From assembly GCF_017993425.1 (NCBI RefSeq), contig NZ_JAGOMQ010000008.1:54758-118757 (forward strand): 64,000 nt of DNA. Reading direction: 5' to 3'. Shown in pieces: positions 8,336 through 18,540 of this stretch. The translations under genes were made by a program, and so were the position numbers. The first letter of the stretch is position 1, and each line of letters begins with the position of its first letter. Under the pieces are notes generated by a model. It ran no database searches, was not told where the DNA came from, and saw only the letters and a list, made by a program, of their open reading frames with translations. The stretch comes from Amaricoccus sp. (GTDB taxonomy: Bacteria > Pseudomonadota > Alphaproteobacteria > Rhodobacterales > Rhodobacteraceae).

Positions 8336-9187
8336 TCACTTCAGCCACCGCTCGGCGCGGGTGCGCATGACGATGTAGATCGCGTTGGCGATCCCGGTGA
8401 CCACGATCATGCCGAAGGCGAGCGCGTAGCCGATATGCGGGTCGCCGAGCACGTCGCCCCGTATCTGCGCGAAGAGCAGGATCGGCACGATCCCGAGCGA
8501 CGAGCCGGTCAGCGCATAGGCCGTCGCCACCGCCCCGAAGGCGTTGGCGAAGAGCAGCGCGAAGGTCCCGAGCAGCGACGGCCACAGGATCGGCAGCGCC
8601 ACCATGCGCCAGTATTGCAGGCCGGAGGCCCCGAGGATCTCCGCCGCCTCGCGCCATTCCCGCTTCAGCCCGTCGAGGGCCGGGGTGATGATCAGGATCA
8701 TCAGCGGGATCTGGAAGAACAGGTAGGTGAGCGTCAGCCCCCAGAACGACAGCAGGTTGAAGCCGAGCGCGTAGAGGTTCACCCCGAACCACTCGCGCAG
8801 CATGATCGTCACCAGCCCCAGCCGCCCCAGCGTGGCGAGGAAGGCGAAGGCGAGCGGCACGCCGGCGAACTGCGAGGCGACGCCGGAGAAGGTGGAGATC
8901 GGCCCGCGCAGCCAGCCCGGCAGCCCGCCGATCGTCATCGCCCAGGCGATGAAGAAGCCGATCAGGCAGCCGAGCAGCGCCGAGGCGACGCTGACCTTGA
9001 TCGAGATCCAGAACGCCGCGAGGATCGAGGGCTGGAACAGCCCCGCCACGTAGCGCAGCGTGAAGCCGCCGTCCGTCGTGCGGAAGGCGCCGACGACGAT
9101 CTGCATCGTCGGCAGGATCAGGAACAGGAGCGCAAAGGCGAGGAACGGCGTGACGCCGAGCCAGGCCCAGGTGCGCGGTGCGCTCAT
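8336..9187 (-). CDS. ABC importer permease (first)
   Basis: A 283-residue permease with about six membrane helices, an N-terminal FLAFALLFLILP helix and an EAA loop (WREAAEILGASGLQYWRMVALPIL region). It resembles PotB/FbpB permeases of polyamine/iron importers. The start is ATG at 9187, 43 bases after the stop of the binding-protein gene at 9231. Its stop lies about 28 bases from the end of the MITE-like array, so transcription into the second permease gene has to cross about 670 bases of hairpin-rich repeat. Confidence 0.9.
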   Translation of the reverse strand: MSAPRTWAWLGVTPFLAFALLFLILPTMQIVVGAFRTTDGGFTLRYVAGLFQPSILAAFWISIKVSVASALLGCLIGFFIAWAMTIGGLPGWLRGPISTFSGVASQFAGVPLAFAFLATLGRLGLVTIMLREWFGVNLYALGFNLLSFWGLTLTYLFFQIPLMILIITPALDGLKREWREAAEILGASGLQYWRMVALPILWPSLLGTFALLFANAFGAVATAYALTGSSLGIVPILLFAQIRGDVLGDPHIGYALAFGMIVVTGIANAIYIVMRTRAERWLK

Positions 9188-9230
9188 GTGGCGGGACCGG
9201 GGGAGGGGGCCCGGGCGGGCCCCCGCGCCC

Positions 9231-10331
9231 TTACTGGACGTTCGCGCCCACCACGCCGTCCCACTTGCCGGTGATGACCTCCTTCATCGCCGCCTGCTCG
9301 TCGAGCGAGGGGAAGACGGCGTTCTCGTAGGCCTCGGCCGGGGGCAGCGCGTCGAGCAGCTCCTGCGGGATCACGCCGCGGCCGGCGAGGTCGAGGAAGC
9401 GGATCGGGTGGCAGTAGCCCTTGAGCCAGCCGATCTGGCCCTCGTCGGAGTAGAGGTACTCCATCCAGAGCTTGGCGGCGTTCGGGTGCGGCGCGAAGGC
9501 CGAGATCGCCTGCACGTAGACGCCGGCGACGACGCCGGTCGCCGGGATCACCACGTCGAGCGGCGGGTTGCCGGCGAGCGTGTCGCGCCCCGAGAGCGCG
9601 TTGTAGTCCCACCAGACCACGACCGGCGTCTGGCCCTGGGCGATGGTGCCGGACTTGCCGATGGTGGGGACGAAGTTGCCGGCCTTGTTGAGCTCGGCGA
9701 AGAACTCGAGGCCCTTCTCGCCCGCCTCGGCCCCGGCCGCGCCGCCCCTGGAGAGGCCGGCCGCGTAGACGCCGAGGATCGCCTGGTTCGAGGCGCGCGG
9801 GTCGCCGGCGAGCGCGACGGACTGGGCGAACTCGGGCTTCAGCAGGTCGTCCCAGTCGAGCGGGTTCTCCTCGACGAGGTCCTTGTTCACCGCGAAGGAG
9901 AGCACGCCGTAGTAGTCGCCGTACCAGTAGCCGTCGGCGTCCTTGACGTTCTCGGGGATGGTGTCCCAGGTCGAGACCTTGAAGGGCATCAGCAGCCCCT
10001 CCTCGCGCGCCGCCGGGCCGAAGGAGAAGCCGACGTCGATCACGTCGGGGGCCTGCGGGCCCTTGTTGTCCTTGTTGGCGCGGATCGCCTCGAGCTCGTC
10101 GGCCGAGCCGGCGTCGGGGTTGAGCTCGTTGATGGTCAGGAACGGGTACTTCGCCTTGAAGCCCTCGATGACGCCGCCGTAGTTGCACCAGTCGTGGGGC
10201 AGGGCGACGGTGGTGAGCATCCCCTCGGCCTTGGCGCCCGCGACCAGCTCGTCGAGGGTCTGGGCGGCGGCGGGCAGGGCGACCGCCAGCGCGAGGCCGG
10301 CGAGGAAGCTGGTGGACATCAGGCGCGTCAT
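9231..10331 (-). CDS. ABC importer periplasmic solute-binding protein
   Basis: A 366-residue exported protein. Residues 1-24 form a Sec signal peptide (hydrophobic core SFLAGLALAVALP, likely cut after AAAQ or nearby). The rest resembles family 1 extracellular binding proteins of the polyamine/Fe3+/2-aminoethylphosphonate group (segments ADELEAIRANKDN, VDVGFSFGP-like and VVVWWDYNAL). It starts at ATG 10331, with AGAGGGGA about 7 bases upstream. It is the first gene of the operon, followed by two permeases and an ATPase. Substrate unknown. Confidence 0.87.
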   Translation of the reverse strand: MTRLMSTSFLAGLALAVALPAAAQTLDELVAGAKAEGMLTTVALPHDWCNYGGVIEGFKAKYPFLTINELNPDAGSADELEAIRANKDNKGPQAPDVIDVGFSFGPAAREEGLLMPFKVSTWDTIPENVKDADGYWYGDYYGVLSFAVNKDLVEENPLDWDDLLKPEFAQSVALAGDPRASNQAILGVYAAGLSRGGAAGAEAGEKGLEFFAELNKAGNFVPTIGKSGTIAQGQTPVVVWWDYNALSGRDTLAGNPPLDVVIPATGVVAGVYVQAISAFAPHPNAAKLWMEYLYSDEGQIGWLKGYCHPIRFLDLAGRGVIPQELLDALPPAEAYENAVFPSLDEQAAMKEVITGKWDGVVGANVQ

Positions 10332-10440
10332 TCGTGGTCCCCTCTGTTGGCGCGTCGCCGCTGCGGGCGATCGTGCGCCCCGTCGCAAGCCGCGGGGCGT
10401 CGCGCCCACTTAACCGCGCTCGGCGACGGTTTTGCAACAG

Positions 10441-10464
10441 GGTTGGCGACAGGGTTGGCGACAG
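10441..10464. repeat. 12-bp tandem repeat
   Basis: GGTTGGCGACAG occurs twice head to tail, with a degenerate third unit just before (TTTTGCAACAG). It lies in the 194-base gap between the importer's binding-protein start and the stop of the SLC13-type gene. No function is apparent. Confidence 0.6.
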
Positions 10465-10525
10465 AGGCTCGCGACGGCGCTTGCGTGAGGGGGGCACGCG
10501 GATCCCGCTCCGGGCGAGGGGAGGC

Positions 10526-12328
10526 TCAGAACGGCCAGATCAGCGGCACGAGCCAGATCGCGACGAGGCCGTAGAGCGCGGTCAGCGGCAGGCCGAGCCG
10601 CCAGTAGTCGCCGAAGCGGTAGCCGGCCGGGCCCATGACCATGGTGTTGACCGGCGTCGAGACCGGGGTGAGGAACGAGGCGGAGGTGGCGACCGAGAGG
10701 CACATCAGCGCCGGCGCCGGCGAGACGCCGAAGGACGCCGCCGAGATGGTGGCGATCGGGATCAGGATCAGGCAGGTCGCGGTGTTGGAGATGATCGCGC
10801 CGAGCAGCACGCCGATCCCGAAGACGCAGGCGAGCAGGAGCCGCGGCGAGCCGCGGCCGGCGACGTCGACGAGGCCGTCGGCGATCATCGCCGCGGCGCC
10901 GGAATGCTCGATCGCGGTCGAGAGCGGGAACATGCCCGCCATCAGGATGACCGTCGTCCAGTTGATCGCGCGATAGGCGCGCTCGACGCTGACCATCCCG
11001 AGCGTCAGCGTCGCGCCCGCCGCCGCGAGCGCGGCCACCGCCGGCGCGACCAGGCCGCCGGCGATCGCGGCGACCATCGCCGCCGTCACCGCGAGCATCG
11101 CCTTGGCGCCGACCCCGAGAGCGACGGTCTGGCGCTTGAGCTCGGCGGGCGTGGCGACGAGGAGCACGCCCGGCATGGCGCTGCGCGCGTCGATGGTGTC
11201 CCAGCCGCCCTGGACGAGGACATGGTCGCCTGCCTGCAGCGTGGTCTCGCCCTCGACCGCCTCGCCGCCTCGCTGCACTGCGAGGATGACGACGTCGCCC
11301 GTGGAGGTCACCATGCCGGGGAACACCGTCTGGCCGACGAAGCGCGAGCGCGGCGGGATCACCGCCTCGGCGACGCCGGCGTTGCGGTTGACGAGGTTGC
11401 GCGCGGCGCGCTCGCGCGAGATCGCCTCGAGCTTGAGGTCGAGCGCCGCGGCGAGCCGCTCGGCGGCGGCGGCGTCGCCGCGCAGGACGAGGAAGTCGCC
11501 GGCCGAGAGCGGCCGCGCCAGCCGCGGCGCGCCGCGGCCGTCGGTGGCGCTCACCAGCCTCAGGCCGGGATAAGGCCCGAGGTCGAGCGCCGTCGCCCGG
11601 CTGCCGGCGAGCGGCGAGCCGCGCCGGATCTTCAGCCGGAACACGTCGGCCGCGAGGCGGTATTGCTCCACCATCGTCTCGGCGTAGCGGCTGAGGTCGG
11701 GCGGCAGGCTCGCAGGCGCCCGGCGCGGCACCAGCCGCCGGCCGAACAGGAGGACGATCGCCACCGTGCCCCCGAGGAGCGGCAGCCCGACGAGCGCGAA
11801 GTCGAAGAACCCGATCGCGCCCGCGCCGGCGTCCGCCACCGCGTCGGCGATCAGCACGTTCTTGGGCGAGCCGGTCAGCGCCAGATGCGAGCCCGCCCCG
11901 GCGGCGAAGGCGATCGGCATCAAGAGCCGGCTCGGGTCGTCGCCGAGGCGCACGACGAGGAGCATGACCACGGGCAGGAGCGCGCCGACCGCGCCGCTCG
12001 CGTTGATGAGCGGGCAGAGCGCCGCCACGGCGAGCATTCCCACCACGAGGAGCCGCGTGCGCGAGCCGGCGACGATGCGCTCGACCTGCCGGCCGACCCA
12101 GGTGGTGACGCCGGTCGCCTCGAGCCCGGCCGTGACGATGAAGAGCGCCGCGACGAAGGCGATCACCGGGTCGCCGAAGCCCGCGAGCGCCTCCTTGAGC
12201 GTCAGCACGCCGGTGAGATGCAGCGCCACCGCGCTGCCGACCGCGACGACGATGACCGGCAGGCGGTTCCACACGAAGAGCGCGACCGTCGCCCCGAGGA
12301 CGAGGAAGACGATCGTGGCCTCGCTCAA
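10526..12328 (-). CDS. SLC13/DASS-family transporter with two RCK_C (TrkA-C) domains
   Basis: A 600-residue membrane protein with two halves of hydrophobic helices (about 1-190 and 380-600). Between them are two soluble TrkA-C-like modules (about 200-370), seen for instance in RGSPLAGSRA and RSRFVGQTVFPGMV. The second half has the SLC13 signature region around SNTATCLILIPIA. Such proteins are generally anion/Na+ symporters for sulfate or dicarboxylates, or are annotated only as SLC13 permeases. I choose the TTG at 12328 because GGAGG sits 8-9 bases upstream and the protein then begins SEATIVFLVLGA. A GTG at 12409 would add an implausible Arg/Pro-rich leader. It is a single gene, divergent from the unknown gene at 12639. 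Confidence 0.85.
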   Translation of the reverse strand: MSEATIVFLVLGATVALFVWNRLPVIVVAVGSAVALHLTGVLTLKEALAGFGDPVIAFVAALFIVTAGLEATGVTTWVGRQVERIVAGSRTRLLVVGMLAVAALCPLINASGAVGALLPVVMLLVVRLGDDPSRLLMPIAFAAGAGSHLALTGSPKNVLIADAVADAGAGAIGFFDFALVGLPLLGGTVAIVLLFGRRLVPRRAPASLPPDLSRYAETMVEQYRLAADVFRLKIRRGSPLAGSRATALDLGPYPGLRLVSATDGRGAPRLARPLSAGDFLVLRGDAAAAERLAAALDLKLEAISRERAARNLVNRNAGVAEAVIPPRSRFVGQTVFPGMVTSTGDVVILAVQRGGEAVEGETTLQAGDHVLVQGGWDTIDARSAMPGVLLVATPAELKRQTVALGVGAKAMLAVTAAMVAAIAGGLVAPAVAALAAAGATLTLGMVSVERAYRAINWTTVILMAGMFPLSTAIEHSGAAAMIADGLVDVAGRGSPRLLLACVFGIGVLLGAIISNTATCLILIPIATISAASFGVSPAPALMCLSVATSASFLTPVSTPVNTMVMGPAGYRFGDYWRLGLPLTALYGLVAIWLVPLIWPF

Positions 12329-12638
12329 GGGCGCGCCCTCCAGGGCGGCCGCGCGGGGGCCGGCGCGTCGGCGGCGAGGGCGGGAGGCGGGACGTCCGGC
12401 ACGGGGCAACCTCTGGGCGGCTGGCGACGCGCCGCGGCCGGCCTGTTAGCATTTCCCCGCCGCCGGGCCAACCTTTGCCGCGCGACGGGGCGGGGCGGGG
12501 GCGAACGCGCGCTTCCGCGGCGGGGGCTTCCGGGTCCGTTAACCGGCCCGGGCGTCCGCCCCGGGCGGGAGGTCTTTGCCGTTGACAGCCGACAGGATCG
12601 GGAGATGGATATGTGACGGTCTGATGACAGGAGGCATT
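12329..12638. promoter_or_regulatory. Divergent intergenic region, SLC13 gene / unknown gene
   Basis: About 310 bases between divergent starts. The only promoter-like sign on the plus strand is TTGACA at 12582-12587, followed 20 bases later by GATATG, which is too widely spaced for a confident sigma70 call. AGGAGG at 12629-12634 is the ribosome-binding site for the plus-strand gene. Nothing else is seen. Confidence 0.35.
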
Positions 12639-13556
12639 GTGGGGTCGGACGGTATTATGCGGCTGGGCGGCGCTTGGGATTTTGCGGCAAAGCTATTTGG
12701 CGGAGGGGCGGCGCCCCGGGACCTGCCGGAAGGTCGCGAGCTCCTGACGGATGGTCCCCCGGTCGATCTTCGCGGATTCGGTCTCACGGGCGCGCAGGCG
12801 CTGGAGCGTGCGGCGGGCAGGCGCTTCGTCATGGACGCTCCGCTCGCTCATTGCCGCGGGCTGGGCCCGGCCGCGTTCGCGATCACCCGCGAGAGCGGCC
12901 ATCCGCTGGTCGAGACCTGCATCGCGCTCCTCTCCGACCCGGAGCTTGACTACGAGCGCAGCCCGCTCGCGCGCTTCCACGCGGCGTTCCAGCCGCGCAA
13001 CGCGGCCGAGATCATGGGGCTCCCGTCGTCGCACGCGGGCCTTCAGGGGGCGCCGGAGACCTGGCGCTTCCCGTGGATGTCGGCGAGCGCGCGCAACGTG
13101 CAGAAGCGCAAGCGGCTGTCGCCCAAGCACCGCGAGAAGGGCGCGGGCTTCGCCTATTTCGGCCCGACCTCGCCCGAGAAGGGTCGGAGCGACCTCGCGC
13201 GGCTGAAGGCGGTGGTCGCGGCGATCTCCGCCGACGGGTTCCGCCTCCTGCCGGGCGTCGACGGGCTGGTCAGGGCCGAGATCCTGTCGTCCGGCGCCGA
13301 GTGGCGCGCCCGGGTGCAGGTGGGGCAGCACCGGACCGCGGCGCTGGCCGCGCTCGGCGGGACCGCCGTGCCGATCTGGCCGCAGCCCGTCGTCGTTCGC
13401 CGCGAGGAGGCCGCGGACTGGCCGGCGGTGCGCGACGGCGTCGTGACGCGGGAGGAGGCGCTGGATATCTTCGACCGCATGTTCGAGGCCGTGCAGCCCG
13501 CCGCGCTCGACCGGGCGAAACTGAGCCCGCCGGCGGCCGCGGCGAGCGCCGCCTGA
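12639..13556 (+). CDS. Unknown protein with a ParB/sulfiredoxin-like patch
   Basis: I do not recognise a named family. The protein has about 305 residues from the GTG at 12639, which follows AGGAGG by 4 bases; a TTG at 12576 and an ATG at 12657 are alternatives. It has no signal peptide or membrane helix. The middle has a basic run (KRKRLSPKHREKG, near residue 155). The C-terminal third has an ARVQVGQHRTAALAALGG segment that resembles the GHHR-type nucleotide-binding motif of ParB/Srx folds. The last 30 residues are Ala/Pro-rich and probably disordered. It precedes mreB by 157 bases in the same direction, but a link to cell shape is speculative. Confidence 0.65.
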   Translation: MGSDGIMRLGGAWDFAAKLFGGGAAPRDLPEGRELLTDGPPVDLRGFGLTGAQALERAAGRRFVMDAPLAHCRGLGPAAFAITRESGHPLVETCIALLSDPELDYERSPLARFHAAFQPRNAAEIMGLPSSHAGLQGAPETWRFPWMSASARNVQKRKRLSPKHREKGAGFAYFGPTSPEKGRSDLARLKAVVAAISADGFRLLPGVDGLVRAEILSSGAEWRARVQVGQHRTAALAALGGTAVPIWPQPVVVRREEAADWPAVRDGVVTREEALDIFDRMFEAVQPAALDRAKLSPPAAAASAA

Positions 13557-13623
13557 GCGCGCCCGCCCGCAGGCGGGGCGATGGCTGTCCGTGTCATTCG
13601 TGCATAAGTTGAAAAATATGTGA

Positions 13624-14754
<1,131 letters not shown>

Positions 14755-14831
14755 GGCGGGGGCAAGACCCGCCCCTTCGAAACCAGGCGGGCGCGAAGAC
14801 CCGCCCGCCGGGCAGCCAGAGGCGCAACCGC

Positions 14832-15734
14832 GTGTCCTTCCACGGCGACCAGACCCCGGACTACCTGCGCGGCGTGCGCCGGGTGATCGTCGGCGCCGTC
14901 ACCCTCGGCCTCGTCGCGATCTTCCTCGTCTGGCGCATCGACAACGCCCGCGTCGAGCAGCTGCGCGTCAGCCTCGTCGACCGCTTCGTCCCGAGCTTCG
15001 ACTGGACGCTGAAGCCGCTCGCCGCCGCCGCCGGCCTCGTCTCCGACTTCCGCTCCTACGCCCGCGTCTACGCCCAGAACGAGGAGCTGCGCCGCGAGCT
15101 GCAACGGATGCAGGGCTGGCGCGAGGCCGCGCTCCAGCTCGAGCAGAAGAACGCCCAGCTCCTCGCGCTGAACAACGTCCGCCTCAACCCGCGCCTCAGC
15201 TTCGTCACCGGCGAGGTGATGGCCGACTCGGGCTCGCCCTTCCGCCACTCGGTCATGGTCAACGTCGGCCGGGGCGACGGCGTCGCCGACGGCGCGGCGG
15301 TGGTCGACGGCCGCGGCCTCGTCGGCCGCGTCGCCGGGGTGGGCGAGCGCTCTGCGCGGGTGATCCTGCTGACCGACGCCTCCTCGCGGGTGCCCGCCAC
15401 CGTCCGCCCCTCCGGCCAGCGCGCCATCCTCGCCGGCGACAACCGCGCCGCCCCGACCCTCGACCTCCTCGAGCAGCCCGACGAGATCCGCCCCGGCGAC
15501 CGCGTCGTCACCTCCGGCGACGGCGGCCTGCTGCCGCCCGAGATCCTGATCGGCCAGGTGGTGGCCGGCCCCGACGGCCGCCTGCGCGTCCTGCCCGCCG
15601 CCGAGTACCGCCGCCTCGACTTCGTCCGCGTCATCCGCCAGCAGCCCGCCGCCACCGTCGAGGGCCCGGGCGACCTGATCGGCCCCCTCGTCGCCGCCCG
15701 CCCCGAGGCCCCCGTCGGAGGCGCCGGCCGATGA
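14832..15734 (+). CDS. mreC: Rod shape-determining protein MreC
   Basis: A 300-residue bitopic protein. A short cytoplasmic N-terminus is followed by one membrane helix (about 20-37), a periplasmic coiled coil (about 70-105, NEELRRELQRMQGWREAALQ) and then the beta-rich MreC domain (GRGDGVADGAAVVDGRGLVGRV region). It connects MreB filaments to PBP2/RodA. It starts at GTG 14832 with a short gap after mreB. The stop overlaps an ATG that opens a 29-codon frame leading into mreD. Confidence 0.94.
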   Translation: MSFHGDQTPDYLRGVRRVIVGAVTLGLVAIFLVWRIDNARVEQLRVSLVDRFVPSFDWTLKPLAAAAGLVSDFRSYARVYAQNEELRRELQRMQGWREAALQLEQKNAQLLALNNVRLNPRLSFVTGEVMADSGSPFRHSVMVNVGRGDGVADGAAVVDGRGLVGRVAGVGERSARVILLTDASSRVPATVRPSGQRAILAGDNRAAPTLDLLEQPDEIRPGDRVVTSGDGGLLPPEILIGQVVAGPDGRLRVLPAAEYRRLDFVRVIRQQPAATVEGPGDLIGPLVAARPEAPVGGAGR

Positions 15735-15820
15735 CCGCCCGCCTCGGTCTCATGCTTCGGGTCGCGCCGCCGGCCGTCGCCGTCGCCGGACCCGTGGTCC
15801 CGGCCGGGGGCCGCCGATGA
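15731..15820 (+). CDS. Possible 29-codon linking ORF between mreC and mreD
   Basis: An ATG overlaps the mreC stop (ATGA), and its 29-codon frame ends in a TGA that overlaps the mreD start (ATGA). The predicted peptide (MTARLGLMLRVAPPAVAVAG, then VVPAGGRR) matches no family I know. Double ATGA coupling suggests that ribosomes could pass from mreC to mreD through this frame. It could also simply be spacer DNA that happens to be open. Confidence 0.3.
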   Translation: MTARLGLMLRVAPPAVAVAGPVVPAGGRR

Positions 15821-16356
15821 TCGCCCCCCGCCTCGCCCCCGCCGTCGAGACGGCGGCCGTGCTCCTCCTCGGCGCCGTCGCCATCCACCTCGCGCTCGTC
15901 CCCGCCTCCGGCGCCCTCGGCGACTGGCCGACGCCCGACCTCGTCTTCTGCCTCGCCTGCGCCTGGGCGCTGCGCCGACCGGCCGGGGCGCCGCTCTGGG
16001 CGATCGTCGCCCTCGGCCTCGCCGCCGACCTCGCCCTCGACCGCCCCGTCGGCCTCGGCGCCCTCGCCCTCGTCGCCGCCACCGAGGCGCTGCGCGCCAG
16101 CGCCGCCACGCTCCGCTCCGGGCCTTTCGTCGGCGAATGGCTCACCGTCGCCGGCCTCGCCCTCGCCTGGGCGCTCTCGGCCCACGCCGCCATGCAGCTC
16201 GTCTTCCTCGACGGCCCCGGCCTGCCGGCGCTCCTGCGCGAGGCCGCCGCCACCGCGCTCGCCTATCCGCTCGTCGTCCTCGTCCTCGCCTGGGGCGTCG
16301 GCATGCGCCTGCGCCGCAGCCCGGCCGCCCCCGCCCGCCCGGGGCGCCTGCCGTGA
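15817..16356 (+). CDS. mreD: Rod shape-determining protein MreD
   Basis: A 179-residue, very hydrophobic protein with about five membrane helices, as expected for MreD, which works with MreC in the elongasome. MreD sequences diverge widely, so the call rests mainly on position between mreC and mrdA, on length and on topology. The mrdA GTG start overlaps its stop codon. Confidence 0.85.
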   Translation: MIAPRLAPAVETAAVLLLGAVAIHLALVPASGALGDWPTPDLVFCLACAWALRRPAGAPLWAIVALGLAADLALDRPVGLGALALVAATEALRASAATLRSGPFVGEWLTVAGLALAWALSAHAAMQLVFLDGPGLPALLREAAATALAYPLVVLVLAWGVGMRLRRSPAAPARPGRLP

Positions 16357-18284
16357 GGCCGCCCGCCGCGCCCCCGCCGCGGATCACCCGCCGCGGCCTG
16401 ATGCTCCTCGGCATCCAGCTCGGGACCGTCGGCGCGCTCGCCGCCCGGATGCGCCAGCTCCAGATCGTCGACAACGAGCGCTACGCCCTCCTCGCCGAGG
16501 AGAACCGCGTCAACATCCGGCTGATCCCGCCGGCGCGCGGCCTGATCTACGACCGCGAGGGCAGGGCGCTCGCCGTCAACCGCCAGAACTACCGCATCGT
16601 CATGGTCCGCGAGCAGGCCCGCGACCCCGAGGCGATCCTCGACCGGCTGGGCCGCATCGTCGTCCTCGCCCCCGAGGCCCGCGAGCGGGCGCTGAAGGAG
16701 ATGGCGGCGCGCTCGGCCTTCGTCCCCGTCGTTGTCGCCGAGCACCTGACCTGGGACGACGTCGTGCGCGTCTCCGCCAACGCGCCCGTCCTGCCCGGCG
16801 TCATCGCCGAGGTGGGCCTGTCGCGCTTCTACCCCGACGCCTACTCGACCGCGCATGTCGTCGGCTATGTCGGCCCGGTCTCCGAGAAGGACCTCGCCGC
16901 CATCGAGGATCCCGACCCGGTCCTGCAGATCCCGCGCTTCCAGATCGGCAAGACCGGCGTCGAGCAGCGGCTGGAGACCGAGCTGCGCGGCCAGGCCGGC
17001 AACATGCGTATCGAGGTCTCCGCCGGCGGGCGCGTGGTGCGCGAGCTCGGCCGCGTCGAGGGCACCGCCGGCAAGGACATCCAGCTCACCATCGACAAGG
17101 GCGTGCAGAACTTCGCCATGCAGCGCATGGCCGGCGAGAGCGCCTCGGCCGTGGTGATCGACGTGACGAACGGCGACATCGTGGCGCTCGCCTCCTCGCC
17201 GGGGTTCGATCCGAACAGCTTCGTCTTCGGCATCGGCTCGACCGAGTGGAACGCGCTCCTGGGCGACGAATACCGCCCGCTCTCCAACAAGGCGGTCTCC
17301 GGCGCCTATCCGCCCGGCTCGACCTTCAAGATGGTGGTGGCGCTCGCCGCCCTCGACGCCGGCCTCGTCCGCCCCGGCGACGGGGTGAACTGCCCCGGGT
17401 TCACCGCGCTCGGCAACCGCCGCTTCCATTGCTGGAAGCATGGCGGCCATGGCGGGGTGGACCTCCGCCGCTCGCTCGCGCAGTCCTGCGACTGCTACTA
17501 CTACGAGATGGCCCGCCGCGTCGGCCCCGACGGCATCTCGGCGATGGCGAGGCGCCTCGGCCTCGGCATGCGCCACGATTTGCCGATGCCCGCCGTCTCC
17601 GAGGGGCTGATGCCCGACGCCGCGTGGAAGGCGGCGAACCGCGACGAGAAGTGGACGACCGGCGACAGCTTCAACTACGGCATCGGCCAGGGCTTCACGC
17701 TCGCCTCGCCGCTCCAGCTCGCGGTGATGGCCGCGCGGGTCGCCACCGGCACGGACGTCGCTCCCCGGCTGGTCCGCGCCGTCGGCGGCGAGCCCGCGCC
17801 CCTCGCCGCGCCGCAGGCGCTCGGGGTCGAGGAGAGCTGGCTGCGCCGGGTCAGGGACGGGATGTACGCCGTCGTCAACGACGGCGGCACCGCCGGGCGC
17901 TCGCGCATCGCCGATCCGACGATGGTCATGGCCGGAAAGACCGGCACCAGCCAGGTCCGCATCATCACCGCCGCCGAGCGCGCCGCCGGCGTGACCCGCA
18001 ACGAGCAGCTGCCGTGGAACCGCCGCGACCACGCGCTCTTCGTCGCCTTCGCCCCCTACGACCGGCCGAAATACGCCATCGCCCAGATCGTCGAGCACGG
18101 CGGCGGCGGCTCCGCCGTGGCCGCGCCGGTCGCCCGCGACATCCTGCTGCGCGCCCTCTACGGCGAGCTGCCGCCGCTCTCCGCCTATCCCCCCGACCAG
18201 CGCGGCGCCGCCGAGGCGATGATGAAGGGGCTGAAGCCGCTGCCGGAGACCGATCCGGCGGAAGACGTGCGGAGCCGGGCGTGA
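16353..18284 (+). CDS. mrdA: Penicillin-binding protein 2 (peptidoglycan DD-transpeptidase)
   Basis: A 643-residue class B PBP: short cytoplasmic N-terminus, one membrane helix (about 15-33), a PBP dimerisation/pedestal domain (about 55-230) and a transpeptidase domain. The active-site motif is Ser323-Thr-Phe-Lys326 (PPGSTFKM), and KTGTS occurs in MAGKTGTSQ. It crosslinks lateral-wall peptidoglycan together with RodA. The start is the GTG at 16353, overlapping the mreD stop; the frame upstream is a shadow of mreD. Domain order and neighbours make this MrdA rather than FtsI. Confidence 0.95.
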   Translation: MRPPAAPPPRITRRGLMLLGIQLGTVGALAARMRQLQIVDNERYALLAEENRVNIRLIPPARGLIYDREGRALAVNRQNYRIVMVREQARDPEAILDRLGRIVVLAPEARERALKEMAARSAFVPVVVAEHLTWDDVVRVSANAPVLPGVIAEVGLSRFYPDAYSTAHVVGYVGPVSEKDLAAIEDPDPVLQIPRFQIGKTGVEQRLETELRGQAGNMRIEVSAGGRVVRELGRVEGTAGKDIQLTIDKGVQNFAMQRMAGESASAVVIDVTNGDIVALASSPGFDPNSFVFGIGSTEWNALLGDEYRPLSNKAVSGAYPPGSTFKMVVALAALDAGLVRPGDGVNCPGFTALGNRRFHCWKHGGHGGVDLRRSLAQSCDCYYYEMARRVGPDGISAMARRLGLGMRHDLPMPAVSEGLMPDAAWKAANRDEKWTTGDSFNYGIGQGFTLASPLQLAVMAARVATGTDVAPRLVRAVGGEPAPLAAPQALGVEESWLRRVRDGMYAVVNDGGTAGRSRIADPTMVMAGKTGTSQVRIITAAERAAGVTRNEQLPWNRRDHALFVAFAPYDRPKYAIAQIVEHGGGGSAVAAPVARDILLRALYGELPPLSAYPPDQRGAAEAMMKGLKPLPETDPAEDVRSRA

Positions 18285-18353
18285 GGCTCCCGTCGACGAC
18301 CTCCCCGGTCCGGCCCCGAAGACAGGACCTGTCGCAACGTCTCAGGATCCTCA

Positions 18354-18393
18354 CGAACCGACCCTTGGCGACGCGCTGCGTCGCATCGGTTCG
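18354..18393. repeat. Hairpin downstream of mrdA
   Basis: Arms CGAACCGA and TCGGTTCG enclose a further GCGACGC/GCGTCGC pairing. It lies 70 bases after the mrdA stop and could mark a 3' end or a processed RNA. No U-tract follows. Confidence 0.5.
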
Positions 18394-18453
18394 TCGGCTG
18401 GAGCGCGTGAGCGCGGAAGCCGAGGGGCCATCCGCTGCCCCCGCGGCCGGGCA

Positions 18454-18496
18454 GATCGGCGCGCGCCTGCCCGGGGCAGGCAGGCGCGCGCCGATC
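18454..18496. terminator. Perfect 18-bp stem, 7-base loop, between mrdA and rodA
   Basis: GATCGGCGCGCGCCTGCC (18454-18471) pairs perfectly with 18479-18496 across the loop CGGGGCA, and TTGTCACTT follows. The stem is far stronger than needed for an intrinsic terminator and lacks a long T-run. It would separate mreBCD-mrdA from rodA transcriptionally. Confidence 0.55.
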
Positions 18497-18540
18497 TTGT
18501 CACTTGCCAGAATCGGCGGGTCGGCGGCGCCCGCCCGCGA

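Noticed and set aside
7710..8370. Plus-strand frames starting inside the tandem elements
   Set aside because: Related peptides appear in both units only because the DNA repeats. There is no ribosome-binding site, and the composition is Arg/Ser/Pro-rich noise.
7512..8792. Long minus-strand frame across the tandem elements
   Set aside because: It runs through both repeats and the out-of-frame permease gene, has no domain, and the frame is not preserved between the two repeat units.
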